Shown here piece after piece: positions 8,633 through 17,304 of a stretch of DNA of 64,000 nucleotides. The position numbers and the translations under genes are program-made. The DNA is from Yoonia sp. (GTDB lineage Bacteria; Pseudomonadota; Alphaproteobacteria; Rhodobacterales; Rhodobacteraceae). Numbering within the stretch: position 1 is the first letter of the stretch; the number at the start of each line of letters is the position of its first letter. The DNA lies in the NCBI GenBank assembly GCA_029250945.1, contig JAQXEG010000034.1:62001-126000 (forward strand), in the 5' to 3' direction. Under the pieces are notes generated by a model, which was given only the letters and a program-made list of their open reading frames with translations, was not told the DNA's origin and did no database searches.

Positions 8633-11383
8633 TTATTGCCCCAATCTGTCGAGCAAGGCGGGCACATGCACCTGATCGGATTTATAGTTGCCGGTCAGCA
8701 CATGCATGATCAGATTGACCCCGAACCTATAGGCAAATTCCCGTTGCCGTTCGCCAGCTGATCCGCGCCCCACGGGGAACATGCGGTTGCCAAAACGGTC
8801 CACGGCCCATGCCCGCGCCCAGTCATTGCCGCCAATCACAACGGGTGTGACACCGTCGTTGAGATTGCGAAATGGCATCCCCTCTGCCAGTTCGGCGCTG
8901 ATTGGTGCGGCCTCGACCCAGATGTCGCGGCTGGCGTAACGCCCTGGGAAATCCTGTAGCAGATAGAAGGTGCGCGTCAGCACATGGTCCTGCGGGATCG
9001 GCTTAATCGCGGGGATATCAAGGCTGCGCGCGATGGCTTGCAGCTTGCGCCCCTCTGGGCTGCCGGACCCGAAACGCGCGGTATCTGCGTCACGCGTATC
9101 AAACAGGATCATACCGCCGCCGCGCAAATAGCGGTTCAGCTTGCCATAGGCGGTATGGCTGGGCAGCGGTTGTTCAACGGTGATGGGCCAATAGAGAAAC
9201 GGAAAGAACGCCAGTTCGTCGGTTTCGATATTCACAGACATCGGCGGATCGGGTTCAATCGACGTGCGGCGGAACAGTCTTTGCGACAGGCCCGTCAGGC
9301 CGGCCAGCGCCTCTGTATCCGTGGCTTGGTCGCCTGTGACAACATGGCCAAGCACAACGGCGGTCGTGGCGGCAATGGCTGCGGCGTCATCCTGCGCGTG
9401 TGCATCAGGGGTGAAGGCAAACAGCAGCATGATTGCGGTCGCGACATCTGCACGGGGTCCGCGCAACCTGCCACCCACCAAGAGGGATGCGAAAGTATCA
9501 ATCAGCAACAGCGCCATCGCAGTGGCCAAAAGCCAGCCTTTCAGCGCGGTCTCGGTCGTGGTGACTAACCCCTCAACAGCGATACGCGCGGGCCATGCCG
9601 CAGGGGCGAGTGTCGTGTCCGCACCGATGACGTTGACCGCGATTTGCCGCTCTGCGCCATCATAAAGGCCGGGGCGCAGATCAGGTCCGGGTATGCCGCC
9701 GATAAGGGTCGCACCATCGACACCAGCCAAGGCTTGCCCATCTTGCAAGCGCCCAAACCCGTCCAACACACGTGTCGGCAGCCATGTGGTGCCAGCCAAT
9801 GTTTCGGCAGCTTGGGTGCTGGGGCGGGACGTGATTGCCAGCCGTTCAAGCATCTGGACAAACAAACCCGACAGCGGCAACGTCGTCCATGCGGCATTGG
9901 CTGTAACGTGGGCCAGTACGACCTGTCCGTCGCCCATGATTTTGCGGGTCATCAAGGGCGTGCCGTCGGCCAATTGCGCAATGACGCGCGTGGCCAGCGT
10001 TGGATCGGGCTGCGCCATGACTTGCGATGACACTGTGACATCATCGGGGACCGTCAGGCCAAAGAAGAGGGAGTCTTCGTCAAACGGGGCGAGCGTTTTC
10101 GGCTCCCCCCAGCTCATTGCGCCGCCGACGCTGCGACCACCGGCACGCAGGCGCACGGGCAGCAGCGGGTCCTCGTCGGTACGGCCAAGATCGGACGCGG
10201 CAAGGTGTGGTCCCGCGAACCGCAGCAGCAGCCCACCATTTTCAACCCATGTGATCAGCCCGTGGGTTTCATCCAGCGTCAGCCTGGCCACATCGGCAAG
10301 GACGATGACATCGGGATTGGCCAACAGAACGTCAACCAGCGCCCCGTCGATCAGATCCGCGGTCGGTTCCAACGCCTTGCGCAGGTAGTAAAGCGGTGAC
10401 AACAGGTCGAGCCTTTCTCGGTCATCGTGCCCCGCAATTAGCGCAACCTCGCGGCGGCGCAATCCGTCGTCGGCCAGTGTGATCGCCCCGGCAGAGCGTT
10501 GGCCCGTAATCTCGAACCGTGTGATGCGGTTGCGCAGTTCAGTTGGCAGGGTCAGGCTAACGGTACCGTCAGATGCGCCTTGGTCAAAGGTCAGATCAAC
10601 AAGTTGTAACTGCCGCTCAATGCCAGCGGGATCACGGCCAATCGCGGCAACTGGAATGGTCGCAATTGCACCCGTTGGGGTGCGCGTCGCGGTCATTGTG
10701 ATCGTCCCGTCATCAAGCGTTGCGGGGTGCAACCCGAATGTCGGGCGGGGGGATTGGAAAACGGTGACCACTCCCTTGGCCTCTAGTGCGGACAGGACAT
10801 CGGCGCGGGCGGTATAGTCGATCCCGTCGGACATCCAATATGTCTCAAACCCGCCGTCCTGTGCCGCGATCCAAGTGGCGACATCGCCAGGTTGCCAAGC
10901 CTGCGGGGTAACATTCGCAAGCCGGTTCTGCCAGTCTGATGGCGATGTGAACACCGCCGCCTCTGATGGGGGATCGGACAGGTTCACAATTGTGACCGTG
11001 CGGTCGTCGTGCAATGCCTCATCCAGCAGTGTCTCAACGCGGGCCATGCGTGCGGACCAATTCGGGGCGCCAGCCCATGACCCGTCGAGTGCGATCATCA
11101 GCTTGCCACTGCCTGATTGCGGATCTTTGGGGTTCAGGACCGGACCGGCAAAGCCGATGATCAAGGCCGCAACAGCCGCGATGCGCAGCGCCAAAAGCCA
11201 CCAAGGTGTGCGGTCGGATTGGCTTTCGTCATCTGTCAGACCCAGCAGAAGGGCGACGCCAGGGAACCGTCGTTTTACGGGGGCTGGTGGCACGGCGCGC
11301 AGCAATATCCACAAGATCGGTAGTACGATCAGGCCAAGCAAAAGTAGCGGTGTGATGAAATCGATGGGGCCAAGTGTCCACAT
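8633..11383 (-). CDS. BatA-type / DUF4159 membrane protein
   Basis: A 916-residue protein with an N-terminal BatA-like membrane region (helices about 11-29 and 64-82, with the RRFPGVALLLGL motif between). It then has a VWA-like start (LMIALDGSWAG), a long middle region, a further membrane pair near residues 612-650, and a C-terminal DUF4159 domain (about 700-916). The last is marked by IETDELAFFPFLYWPI, YLRGGGMILFDTRD and YRFGVNLIMHVLTGNYKSDQ. The fused layout is usual in Rhodobacteraceae. It is the third gene of a MoxR-DUF58-DUF4159 operon, a system compared with aerotolerance (Bat) operons. Its biochemical function is unknown. Confidence 0.85.
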   Translation of the reverse strand: MWTLGPIDFITPLLLLGLIVLPILWILLRAVPPAPVKRRFPGVALLLGLTDDESQSDRTPWWLLALRIAAVAALIIGFAGPVLNPKDPQSGSGKLMIALDGSWAGAPNWSARMARVETLLDEALHDDRTVTIVNLSDPPSEAAVFTSPSDWQNRLANVTPQAWQPGDVATWIAAQDGGFETYWMSDGIDYTARADVLSALEAKGVVTVFQSPRPTFGLHPATLDDGTITMTATRTPTGAIATIPVAAIGRDPAGIERQLQLVDLTFDQGASDGTVSLTLPTELRNRITRFEITGQRSAGAITLADDGLRRREVALIAGHDDRERLDLLSPLYYLRKALEPTADLIDGALVDVLLANPDVIVLADVARLTLDETHGLITWVENGGLLLRFAGPHLAASDLGRTDEDPLLPVRLRAGGRSVGGAMSWGEPKTLAPFDEDSLFFGLTVPDDVTVSSQVMAQPDPTLATRVIAQLADGTPLMTRKIMGDGQVVLAHVTANAAWTTLPLSGLFVQMLERLAITSRPSTQAAETLAGTTWLPTRVLDGFGRLQDGQALAGVDGATLIGGIPGPDLRPGLYDGAERQIAVNVIGADTTLAPAAWPARIAVEGLVTTTETALKGWLLATAMALLLIDTFASLLVGGRLRGPRADVATAIMLLFAFTPDAHAQDDAAAIAATTAVVLGHVVTGDQATDTEALAGLTGLSQRLFRRTSIEPDPPMSVNIETDELAFFPFLYWPITVEQPLPSHTAYGKLNRYLRGGGMILFDTRDADTARFGSGSPEGRKLQAIARSLDIPAIKPIPQDHVLTRTFYLLQDFPGRYASRDIWVEAAPISAELAEGMPFRNLNDGVTPVVIGGNDWARAWAVDRFGNRMFPVGRGSAGERQREFAYRFGVNLIMHVLTGNYKSDQVHVPALLDRLGQ

Positions 11384-11410
11384 TTTAAACGACTACCCCA
11401 TTGGCGAACC

Positions 11411-11452
11411 GCCGGGGCGCGGCCCCGTACCCGCAGGTATTTTCAGCAAATA
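11411..11452. repeat. Palindromic intergenic repeat, AAATACCT family, copy B
   Basis: Read on the minus strand this is GCTGAAAATACCTGCGGGTA followed by a CGGGGC/GCCCCG hairpin. It lies between the DUF58 and DUF4159 genes, inside the operon, as copy A lies inside the glc operon. Confidence 0.6.
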
Positions 11453-11458
11453 GAAGCA

Positions 11459-12331
11459 TCAGCGGTGTCCTTGGGTGGCTTGGTAGAGCCACAGTAATGC
11501 TGACGTAGCCGTGCGGTCTGTGCGGTGTGTGTGGAATTGCCAACCGGTTTGGCGGGCGAGTTCGGCGAGGGCTGATTTGCGTGCGGCCAAGCGGTCGATA
11601 TAGCGCGCCTTGAGGCCGCTTGCGGACAAGGTCTCAAACCGGATACCGCCCGCCATGGACTGAAATTCCGTGCGCCCGTCGAAGGGGAATGCCTCTTCTT
11701 GCGGGTCGAGGATTTGCAGCAGGCTACCAGTGATACCTTGCGCAGCGGCGCGCGTGATGGCTATTTGCGTGGTGCTGAAGTCACCCAGAAAGTCGCTGAC
11801 AAAGATGGCTTGGCCTTGTGACGGTAGGTCGTCCGCGGTGGGGGTGCCGTAGTCGCCGTCGCTTGGCTCACACAAAAGTGCGGCCATGCGTTGAAGATGT
11901 GCCGTGCCGCGTTTGGGGGGCAGTTGCCCGTCCGCAAGGCCGACCCGTTCCCCACCACGCGCCAGCAGGATTGCAGTGGCCAACGTCAGTTGTCGTGCGC
12001 GATCTGCCTTAGTGGGCAGGGTGCGGTCGGATCGGAAGTCCATCGCAGCTGATCCATCCACCCAGAGTGCGACGGATTGGGCAATTTGCCATTCCTTGTC
12101 GGCCACAAAATTGGTGTCGGCGCGGGCCGATCTGCGCCAGTCGATGCTGCGCGCTTCGTCACCTGATTGGGCGGGGCGGTATTGCCAGAATGCATCGCCC
12201 ATGCCTGTCCTGCGCCGTCCGTGATCCCCCAAACTGACAGTTGATGCTAGTTGATCCGCCTTTGCCAGTAAGGCGGGCAGATGCGCTGCGATATCCTCGG
12301 AGCGGGTGCGTAGGGACAGGGGTGATGTCAC
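11459..12331 (-). CDS. DUF58 domain protein
   Basis: A 290-residue soluble protein of the DUF58 family, the usual partner of MoxR ATPases. The signature YRPAQSGDEARSIDWRRSAR (about residue 50) fits the family's YxxGDxxRxIDWxxSAR. A VWA-like strand follows (SVALWVDGSAAMDF, with a DGSA metal-site-like motif), and IFVSDFLGDF appears later. Its start overlaps the moxR stop by four bases (ATGA), so the two are translationally coupled. DUF58 proteins are thought to act with MoxR in chaperone-like activation or in cell-envelope functions; the target here is unknown. Confidence 0.88.
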   Translation of the reverse strand: MTSPLSLRTRSEDIAAHLPALLAKADQLASTVSLGDHGRRRTGMGDAFWQYRPAQSGDEARSIDWRRSARADTNFVADKEWQIAQSVALWVDGSAAMDFRSDRTLPTKADRARQLTLATAILLARGGERVGLADGQLPPKRGTAHLQRMAALLCEPSDGDYGTPTADDLPSQGQAIFVSDFLGDFSTTQIAITRAAAQGITGSLLQILDPQEEAFPFDGRTEFQSMAGGIRFETLSASGLKARYIDRLAARKSALAELARQTGWQFHTHRTDRTATSALLWLYQATQGHR

Positions 12332-13332
12332 GTGGTGGCCTGTGTTTGGGTGACGGATGCGGCGACTGATGTGATGATGTCGGTGATGATTTCGCCGCGC
12401 GCACGGGCCGCAAACGACAGCGCCATACGGTGTTCCAGCACAGGCACAGCCATGTTCATCACATCCTCTGGCGAGGGGGCGAGGCGACCGTCAAGCAGGG
12501 CGCTTGCGCGGACTGTCAGCATCAGCGCTTGGGCCGCACGCGGGCCGGGGCCCCAGCTGACGTTATCGCGAATGGACTGCGGCGCGTCCGCATCAGGACG
12601 GCAGGACCGGACCAGATCAAGGATCATATCAACGATGTTATCGCCCACGGGCATCCGGCGCAGCAGGTTTTGCGCATCCAGCAGCTCATCAGCGGTAAAG
12701 ACGGCGTCTGACGTATCCTCAACCGCGCCAGTTGTGGCGATCAGGATATCACGTTCGGTATCACGGTCGGGGTAGGGGACGTCGATTTGCACAAGGAAGC
12801 GGTCAAGCTGCGCCTCTGGCAGGGGGTATGTACCTTCTTGTTCAATTGGGTTTTGGGTCGCGAGCACATGGAATGGTGCGTCAATCGGGCGATGTTCACC
12901 GGCGATTGTGACTTCTTTCTCCTGCATCGCTTGCAGTAGCGCGGATTGGGTACGGGGGGAGGCGCGGTTAATCTCATCCGCCATCAAAAGCTGGCAAAAC
13001 ACCGGCCCTTCGACAAAGCGGAACTGACGAGTGCCATCGGCATTGGTATCAAGGATTTCGGAGCCGAGGATGTCGGCGGGCATCAGGTCGGGGGTGAACT
13101 GGATGCGATTGCCGTTCAGGCTCATGACGGTGGAAAGCGTATCAACCAGACGGGTTTTGCCCAGACCGGGCAGCCCGATCAAGACGGCATGACCACCGCA
13201 GATCAGCGCCGTTAGCGTCAGGTCCACAACACGGGACTGCCCAATGAACCGCTTGCCAATACTGTCACGCGCCGCCGCCAACTTGCCACGCAAAATTTCG
13301 ATGTCAGCGACCAATTGATCGGGGTTTGCCAT
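12328..13332 (-). CDS. MoxR-family AAA+ ATPase
   Basis: A 334-residue MoxR-type AAA+ ATPase. Walker A is GLPGLGKTRL (about residue 54) and Walker B is LLMADEINRASPRTQ (about residue 114). They are followed by the MoxR signature HVLATQNPIEQEGTYPLPEA and a C-terminal lid domain. It starts the leftward operon MoxR-DUF58-DUF4159-membrane protein and presumably provides ATP-driven remodelling for the VWA-like partners. The ATG at 13332 has a GGAG site seven bases upstream. The 57-bp gap to the divergent DUF1285 gene must hold both promoters. Confidence 0.93.
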   Translation of the reverse strand: MANPDQLVADIEILRGKLAAARDSIGKRFIGQSRVVDLTLTALICGGHAVLIGLPGLGKTRLVDTLSTVMSLNGNRIQFTPDLMPADILGSEILDTNADGTRQFRFVEGPVFCQLLMADEINRASPRTQSALLQAMQEKEVTIAGEHRPIDAPFHVLATQNPIEQEGTYPLPEAQLDRFLVQIDVPYPDRDTERDILIATTGAVEDTSDAVFTADELLDAQNLLRRMPVGDNIVDMILDLVRSCRPDADAPQSIRDNVSWGPGPRAAQALMLTVRASALLDGRLAPSPEDVMNMAVPVLEHRMALSFAARARGEIITDIITSVAASVTQTQATT

Positions 13333-13389
13333 GACAAGTCTCCTGTTTCAGCTATATGCTTATAACACTAGATAACCCCAACAACCCCA

Positions 13390-13977
13390 ATGGCAAAAAC
13401 AATGACCGGACAAAAGATCGTGACCCCAAGCGCAGAAAGCCTTGCTGCCTCTGCGCGCGCTGCCAAAAAAGGCGGTTTGCCGCCGGTGCATTTGTGGAAT
13501 CCGCCGTTTTGCGGGGATCTGGATATGCGGATTGCCCGTGACGGAACGTGGTTCTACCTCGGAACGCCGATTGGTCGGTTTGAGCTGGTCAAATTGTTCT
13601 CAACGATTTTACGTCGTGACGGGGATGACTATTTCCTTGTGACCCCTGTGGAAAAGGTCGGGATCACTGTGGATGACGCCCCGTTTGTGGCAGTCGATTT
13701 CAATCAGGTGGACGACGGGTTGGTGTTTGAAACCAACGTCGGTGATTTAGTCACCGCAGGAGCCGAGAACCCAATCCGTGTTGTGCGCGATGTCGAGACA
13801 GGTGAACCATCACCCTATGTGCTGGTGCGGTCCAACCTAGAGGCGTTGATCGACCGCAAATCGTTCTACCGGCTGGTGGATATTGGCGAGACGGCAGATG
13901 TGGATGGTGTCGCGTGGTTCGGGGTGCGATCCAACGGCGTGTTCTTTGAAATTATTCCGGCTGATGAGCTGCCGTAA
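13390..13977 (+). CDS. DUF1285 domain protein
   Basis: A 195-residue cytoplasmic protein of the DUF1285 family, function unknown but conserved in alphaproteobacteria. The region from PPVHLWNPPFCGDLDMRIAR through GRFELVKLFSTILRRDGD to YFLVTPVEKVGI is characteristic. No signal peptide is present. An internal ATG at 13402 is an alternative start, and neither candidate has a strong ribosome site. The stop codon is followed directly by the ATG of the hydroxypyruvate isomerase gene. Confidence 0.85.
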   Translation: MAKTMTGQKIVTPSAESLAASARAAKKGGLPPVHLWNPPFCGDLDMRIARDGTWFYLGTPIGRFELVKLFSTILRRDGDDYFLVTPVEKVGITVDDAPFVAVDFNQVDDGLVFETNVGDLVTAGAENPIRVVRDVETGEPSPYVLVRSNLEALIDRKSFYRLVDIGETADVDGVAWFGVRSNGVFFEIIPADELP

Positions 13978-14721
13978 ATGCCAAAATTTTGCGCCAACTT
14001 GACCATGTTATTTACCGAACGCCCTTTTCTTGAACGGTTCGGCGCGGCCCGTAGCGCGGGGTTTGACGCAGTGGAGGTGCTGTTTCCCTATGACGTCGCG
14101 GTGCCGGATATGTTGGATATGCTGGGACGCAATGAATTACCGCTCGCGCTAATCAACTGCCCGCCGCCCAATTATGCCGGTGGCGCACGGGGCTTTGCCG
14201 CTGTGCTAGGATCACGGTTCAAGCAGGATTTTTGCCGCGCTGCCCGTTATGCCAAGGCGCTTGGCGCGCAGCATTTGCATATTATGTCAGGTGTCGCAGA
14301 CGGGCCGGAAGCCAAGGCGACATTCATTGAGAATTTGCGCTGGGCAGCGGCAGAGGCCCCGCAGCAGTCCCTGACGATAGAACCGATCAATCAAGACGAT
14401 ATGCCGGGGTATTTTCTAGCGAATTTTGACCTAGCGGCAGAGGTGATCAAGACCGTCGATGCGCCGAACTTGCGGCTGCAATTCGATGCCTATCACGCGC
14501 AAAAAATCACAGGCGATGTGCTGACGACATGGGGTAAGATGCGCGATATCACGGTGCATGTGCAGGTTGCGCAAACGCCAAACCGGGCGGTGCCGGATCA
14601 GTCAGATATCGACTATGCGGCGTTCTTTGCACAGCTTGATGCCGATGGCTATCGCGGCTGGGTTAGCGGTGAATACACCCCCGATGGGCGGACCGAGGAT
14701 ACATTGGGCTGGATATCGTAG
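13978..14721 (+). CDS. hyi: Hydroxypyruvate isomerase-like TIM-barrel protein
   Basis: A 247-residue xylose-isomerase-like TIM barrel. Hydroxypyruvate isomerase interconverts hydroxypyruvate and tartronate semialdehyde. Typical features are MPKFCANLTMLFTERPFLER at the start, GARGFAAVLG, the catalytic Glu in LTIEPINQDDMPGYFL, QFDAYHAQ, and a second Glu in WVSGEYTPDGRTEDTLGW at the end. The size is normal for Hyi and OtnI-type proteins; OtnI (2-oxo-tetronate isomerase) is the main alternative. It lies directly behind DUF1285 in a two-gene unit. The link to glycolate metabolism at 1.5-5.4 kb is thematic only. Confidence 0.85.
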   Translation: MPKFCANLTMLFTERPFLERFGAARSAGFDAVEVLFPYDVAVPDMLDMLGRNELPLALINCPPPNYAGGARGFAAVLGSRFKQDFCRAARYAKALGAQHLHIMSGVADGPEAKATFIENLRWAAAEAPQQSLTIEPINQDDMPGYFLANFDLAAEVIKTVDAPNLRLQFDAYHAQKITGDVLTTWGKMRDITVHVQVAQTPNRAVPDQSDIDYAAFFAQLDADGYRGWVSGEYTPDGRTEDTLGWIS

Positions 14722-14739
14722 GATGGGTTTTAACCCATC
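14718..14739. repeat. 22-bp palindromic repeat, copy 2, at a convergent gene junction
   Basis: Identical to the copy at 6543-6564 over 22 bp. The hyi stop TAG (14719-14721) is inside it, and the TGA stop of the leftward thioredoxin-like pseudogene (14738-14740) overlaps its end. Confidence 0.75.
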
Positions 14740-15127
14740 ATTCTGCCGCGATATGGGCCAGAAATGCAGCACGCAGCATATTGCGCGGTGTCTCACCCTC
14801 GATCCGGCGGCTTAGATTGCCTTCACCATCAAATAGCAAAAGCGTAGTGTACGACGCCCCGTGTTTCGTCGCAAACGCAAGCCCGTCGTCCGTGCCGATG
14901 TTGGCCACGCGGTAATGGAACGCGCCCGCATCCATATCGGCGAGGGCCGCGTGGGTTTTGCGTTGCAATGCTGCGCATGGCGCACAGGTGGAATTATGGA
15001 CCTGCACGACAGCGGGGGTGCCTTGGCCGACAATGCTGGTGTCTTGTTCGGCAAAATCCGCCCACTACCGACCTGGGCCATTCACACCTGATGAACAGCA
15101 TTGTAAGCAGTTCTGTGATAGGTACAT
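14738..15127 (-). pseudogene. Thioredoxin-fold protein gene interrupted by an in-frame stop
   Basis: The intact part encodes a thioredoxin-like domain with the redox motif CAPC in VHNSTCAPCAALQRK and the segment TTLLLFDGEGN. Upstream the same frame reads GVNGPGR, then TAG (15065-15067), then WADFAEQDTSIVGQGTPAVV. That fits one continuous protein in which a tryptophan codon has become a stop. The farthest in-frame ATG (15127) gives no signal peptide, so the N-terminus is also eroded. A short product could still start at GTG 15007 (89 residues), but it would begin in the middle of the fold. Confidence 0.65.
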
Positions 15128-15191
15128 GCGTCACTCAAGTTAAATGTCTCTCGTGCACAAGCAGTCGTTGGGGGCCAATTGGGTAAAGTCC

Positions 15192-15207
15192 GCTCTGTCC
15201 ACAGAGC
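15192..15207. other. Short perfect palindrome in the gap before the demethylase gene
   Basis: GCTCTGTCCACAGAGC has 7-bp arms and a 2-bp centre. It lies in the 133-bp stretch 15128-15260, downstream of the leftward demethylase gene. No T-run follows, so it is a poor intrinsic terminator. I see nothing else in this gap. Confidence 0.4.
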
Positions 15208-15260
15208 AGACCTTAGCCGCGTTTTCTATGAAGCCAAACCCGTCAAGCCCGCGCTTCGCC

Positions 15261-17303
15261 CTACAGGTTCTTCATCAACCGCAACGCGTCGTAAATGGCG
15301 GCGTGGGTGTTGCGGGCCGCGACGGCGTCGCCAATGCGGAACAGTTGAAAATCACCTTCGCTGTTTGCGATCAAGGCTTGTTTATGCCCGTCGATCAATG
15401 CCTCATGATCCACTTCGCCAAGGTTGCTGGAAAGTGGTTTGAGGTCAAAATAGAGATCTGCATTGGGCAGAGTGCCATAGTTGACGACGATCTGGTCATA
15501 GGGTTTTTCAACCCGTTTGGCGCTGTAGTCTGACCCGAGCTCAGCCATCAGCCTGTTGCCCTCCTTGCGCACCCCCATCAACCGCCGTGCGACCGTCATC
15601 TGCACGTCCTTGTCTTGCAAGGTCGTTATGTAGGGCACGAGATTGAGGCCCATAACCTCAGGTGCAAAAGACCTATCGGGTGTCATCACCTCAACAGATG
15701 CAGACGAGGCAGCGATCTCGGCGGCTTGCAGTCCTGCGTGATCCCCCGCTTCATCAAAGATTAAGACGTCACCGCTGGCTTTGACATCGCCGGACAGGAT
15801 ATCCCATGCGCTGATGACATGCGGCAGGTCTTCCATCTGTTCATAAAGGCGCAGTTGCGGCAGGCCGCCTGCCGCAACAATCACTACATCGGGCGCAAGC
15901 AGTGTGATGTCATCCGCATCCGCCCACGTATTGAAGTGAAACGTCACATCCCGCGCAGCGCATTGCGCCATGCGCCAGTCGATGATCCCGATCATTTCAC
16001 GCCGACGCGGCGATTGTGCGGTCAGCCTGATTTGCCCACCGGGTTGATCTGCAGCCTCAAACACGGTCACGTCATGACCCCGCATTGCCGCCACACGCGC
16101 GGCTTCCAAGCCGCCGGGGCCAGCACCGACGATCACGATTTTGCGTGCCCGATCCGTCGCATTGATGACATGGGGCATTGTCAGCTCGCGCCCTGTAGCC
16201 GCATTATGGATGCAGAGTGCTTCGCCGCCCTGATAGATGCGGTCTAGACAATAGGTGGCACCAACACAGGGGCGGATGTCGTCCTCTCGCCCTTCAACGA
16301 TCTTTTGCACAAGATGCGGATCGGCCATATGTGCCCGCGTCATTCCGACCATATCCAGATGCCCAGCGGCTACCGCATGGCGGGCCGTGGCCACATCAGG
16401 GATGCGGGCTGCGTGGAAAGTTGGTAGGCCGACGTCCGCTTTGATGCGGCCAGCGAAATCCAGATGGGGTGCTGCGGGTGTGCCTTGCAGGGGAATGACC
16501 TTTGACAGTTCTGCATCACTGTGAACGCGGCCACGAATGACGTTTAGGAAATCAACTAGACCTTCGTCCTTCAAGTGACGCGCGATCTTGAGACCTTCCT
16601 CTTCTGTCAAACCGCCCGGTGTCGCTTCATCAGCGGTAAAGCGGACACCCAGCACGAAATCGTCTCCGACTTGCTTTCGCATTCCCGTAAGAATTTCACG
16701 CACAAAGAGGGTTCGGCTCTCAATCGTTTGGGGGCCATAGGGCCCCTCAAGTTCATTTGTGAGTGGCGACCAAAACTGATCCGCCAAATGGCCGTAGCAT
16801 TCAATTTCCAGCCCATCCATGCCACCGGCCTTCATCCGCTCTGCGGCGTCGATGTAGTCTTGAATGATGCGTTTGATGTCCCAGTCTTCGATCAGCTTAG
16901 GGTTATAGCGATGCGCGGCCTCATGGTGGTGGGTGGGAGCAAGGGACGGTAGCCAATCCCCCTTGCTCCACCCTGTGCGACGGCCCAGATGGGTGAGCTG
17001 GATCATCACGGCGCAGCCATGATCATGCATCTCGTCTGTCATTTGCTTCAGCCACGGCACAACCTCGTCCTTGTAGGCCAGTACGTTGTTGAAAGAGGGT
17101 GGGCTGTCTTTGGACACACAGGCTGATCCGGCGGTCATGGCAAGGGCGACACCCGCCTTGGCGCGTTCAGCGTGATACGCGCGATAACGTGCTTTGGGCA
17201 GGCCGTCTTCGGGGTAGGCTGGCTCGTGACTGGTCGTCATGATCCTGTTGCGCAGTGTCAAATGCTTGAGCTGGTAAGGTTGCAACAGGGGATCGTTGTT
17301 CAT
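15261..17303 (-). CDS. DgcA/StcD-like flavin N-demethylase (OYE barrel fused to FAD/NAD domain)
   Basis: A 680-residue two-part oxidoreductase. Residues about 1-365 form an Old Yellow Enzyme/FMN barrel (NRIMTTSHEPAYPEDGLPKA; MIQLTHLGRRTGW; YGHLADQFWSPLTNE). It is followed by a cysteine cluster region (CVGATYC, about residue 348) and an FAD/NAD(P) domain beginning IVIVGAGPGGLEAARVAAMRG. This is the architecture of trimethylamine dehydrogenase, dimethylglycine demethylase DgcA and N-methylproline demethylase StcD. Length and the CVGAxYCxDRIY motif favour the DgcA/StcD branch, which removes a methyl group from N,N-dimethylglycine or N-methylproline. It is the last gene behind hyuA-hyuB-FAD oxidase. 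The substrate cannot be settled from sequence. Confidence 0.82.
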   Translation of the reverse strand: MNNDPLLQPYQLKHLTLRNRIMTTSHEPAYPEDGLPKARYRAYHAERAKAGVALAMTAGSACVSKDSPPSFNNVLAYKDEVVPWLKQMTDEMHDHGCAVMIQLTHLGRRTGWSKGDWLPSLAPTHHHEAAHRYNPKLIEDWDIKRIIQDYIDAAERMKAGGMDGLEIECYGHLADQFWSPLTNELEGPYGPQTIESRTLFVREILTGMRKQVGDDFVLGVRFTADEATPGGLTEEEGLKIARHLKDEGLVDFLNVIRGRVHSDAELSKVIPLQGTPAAPHLDFAGRIKADVGLPTFHAARIPDVATARHAVAAGHLDMVGMTRAHMADPHLVQKIVEGREDDIRPCVGATYCLDRIYQGGEALCIHNAATGRELTMPHVINATDRARKIVIVGAGPGGLEAARVAAMRGHDVTVFEAADQPGGQIRLTAQSPRRREMIGIIDWRMAQCAARDVTFHFNTWADADDITLLAPDVVIVAAGGLPQLRLYEQMEDLPHVISAWDILSGDVKASGDVLIFDEAGDHAGLQAAEIAASSASVEVMTPDRSFAPEVMGLNLVPYITTLQDKDVQMTVARRLMGVRKEGNRLMAELGSDYSAKRVEKPYDQIVVNYGTLPNADLYFDLKPLSSNLGEVDHEALIDGHKQALIANSEGDFQLFRIGDAVAARNTHAAIYDALRLMKNL

Positions 17304-17304
17304 G

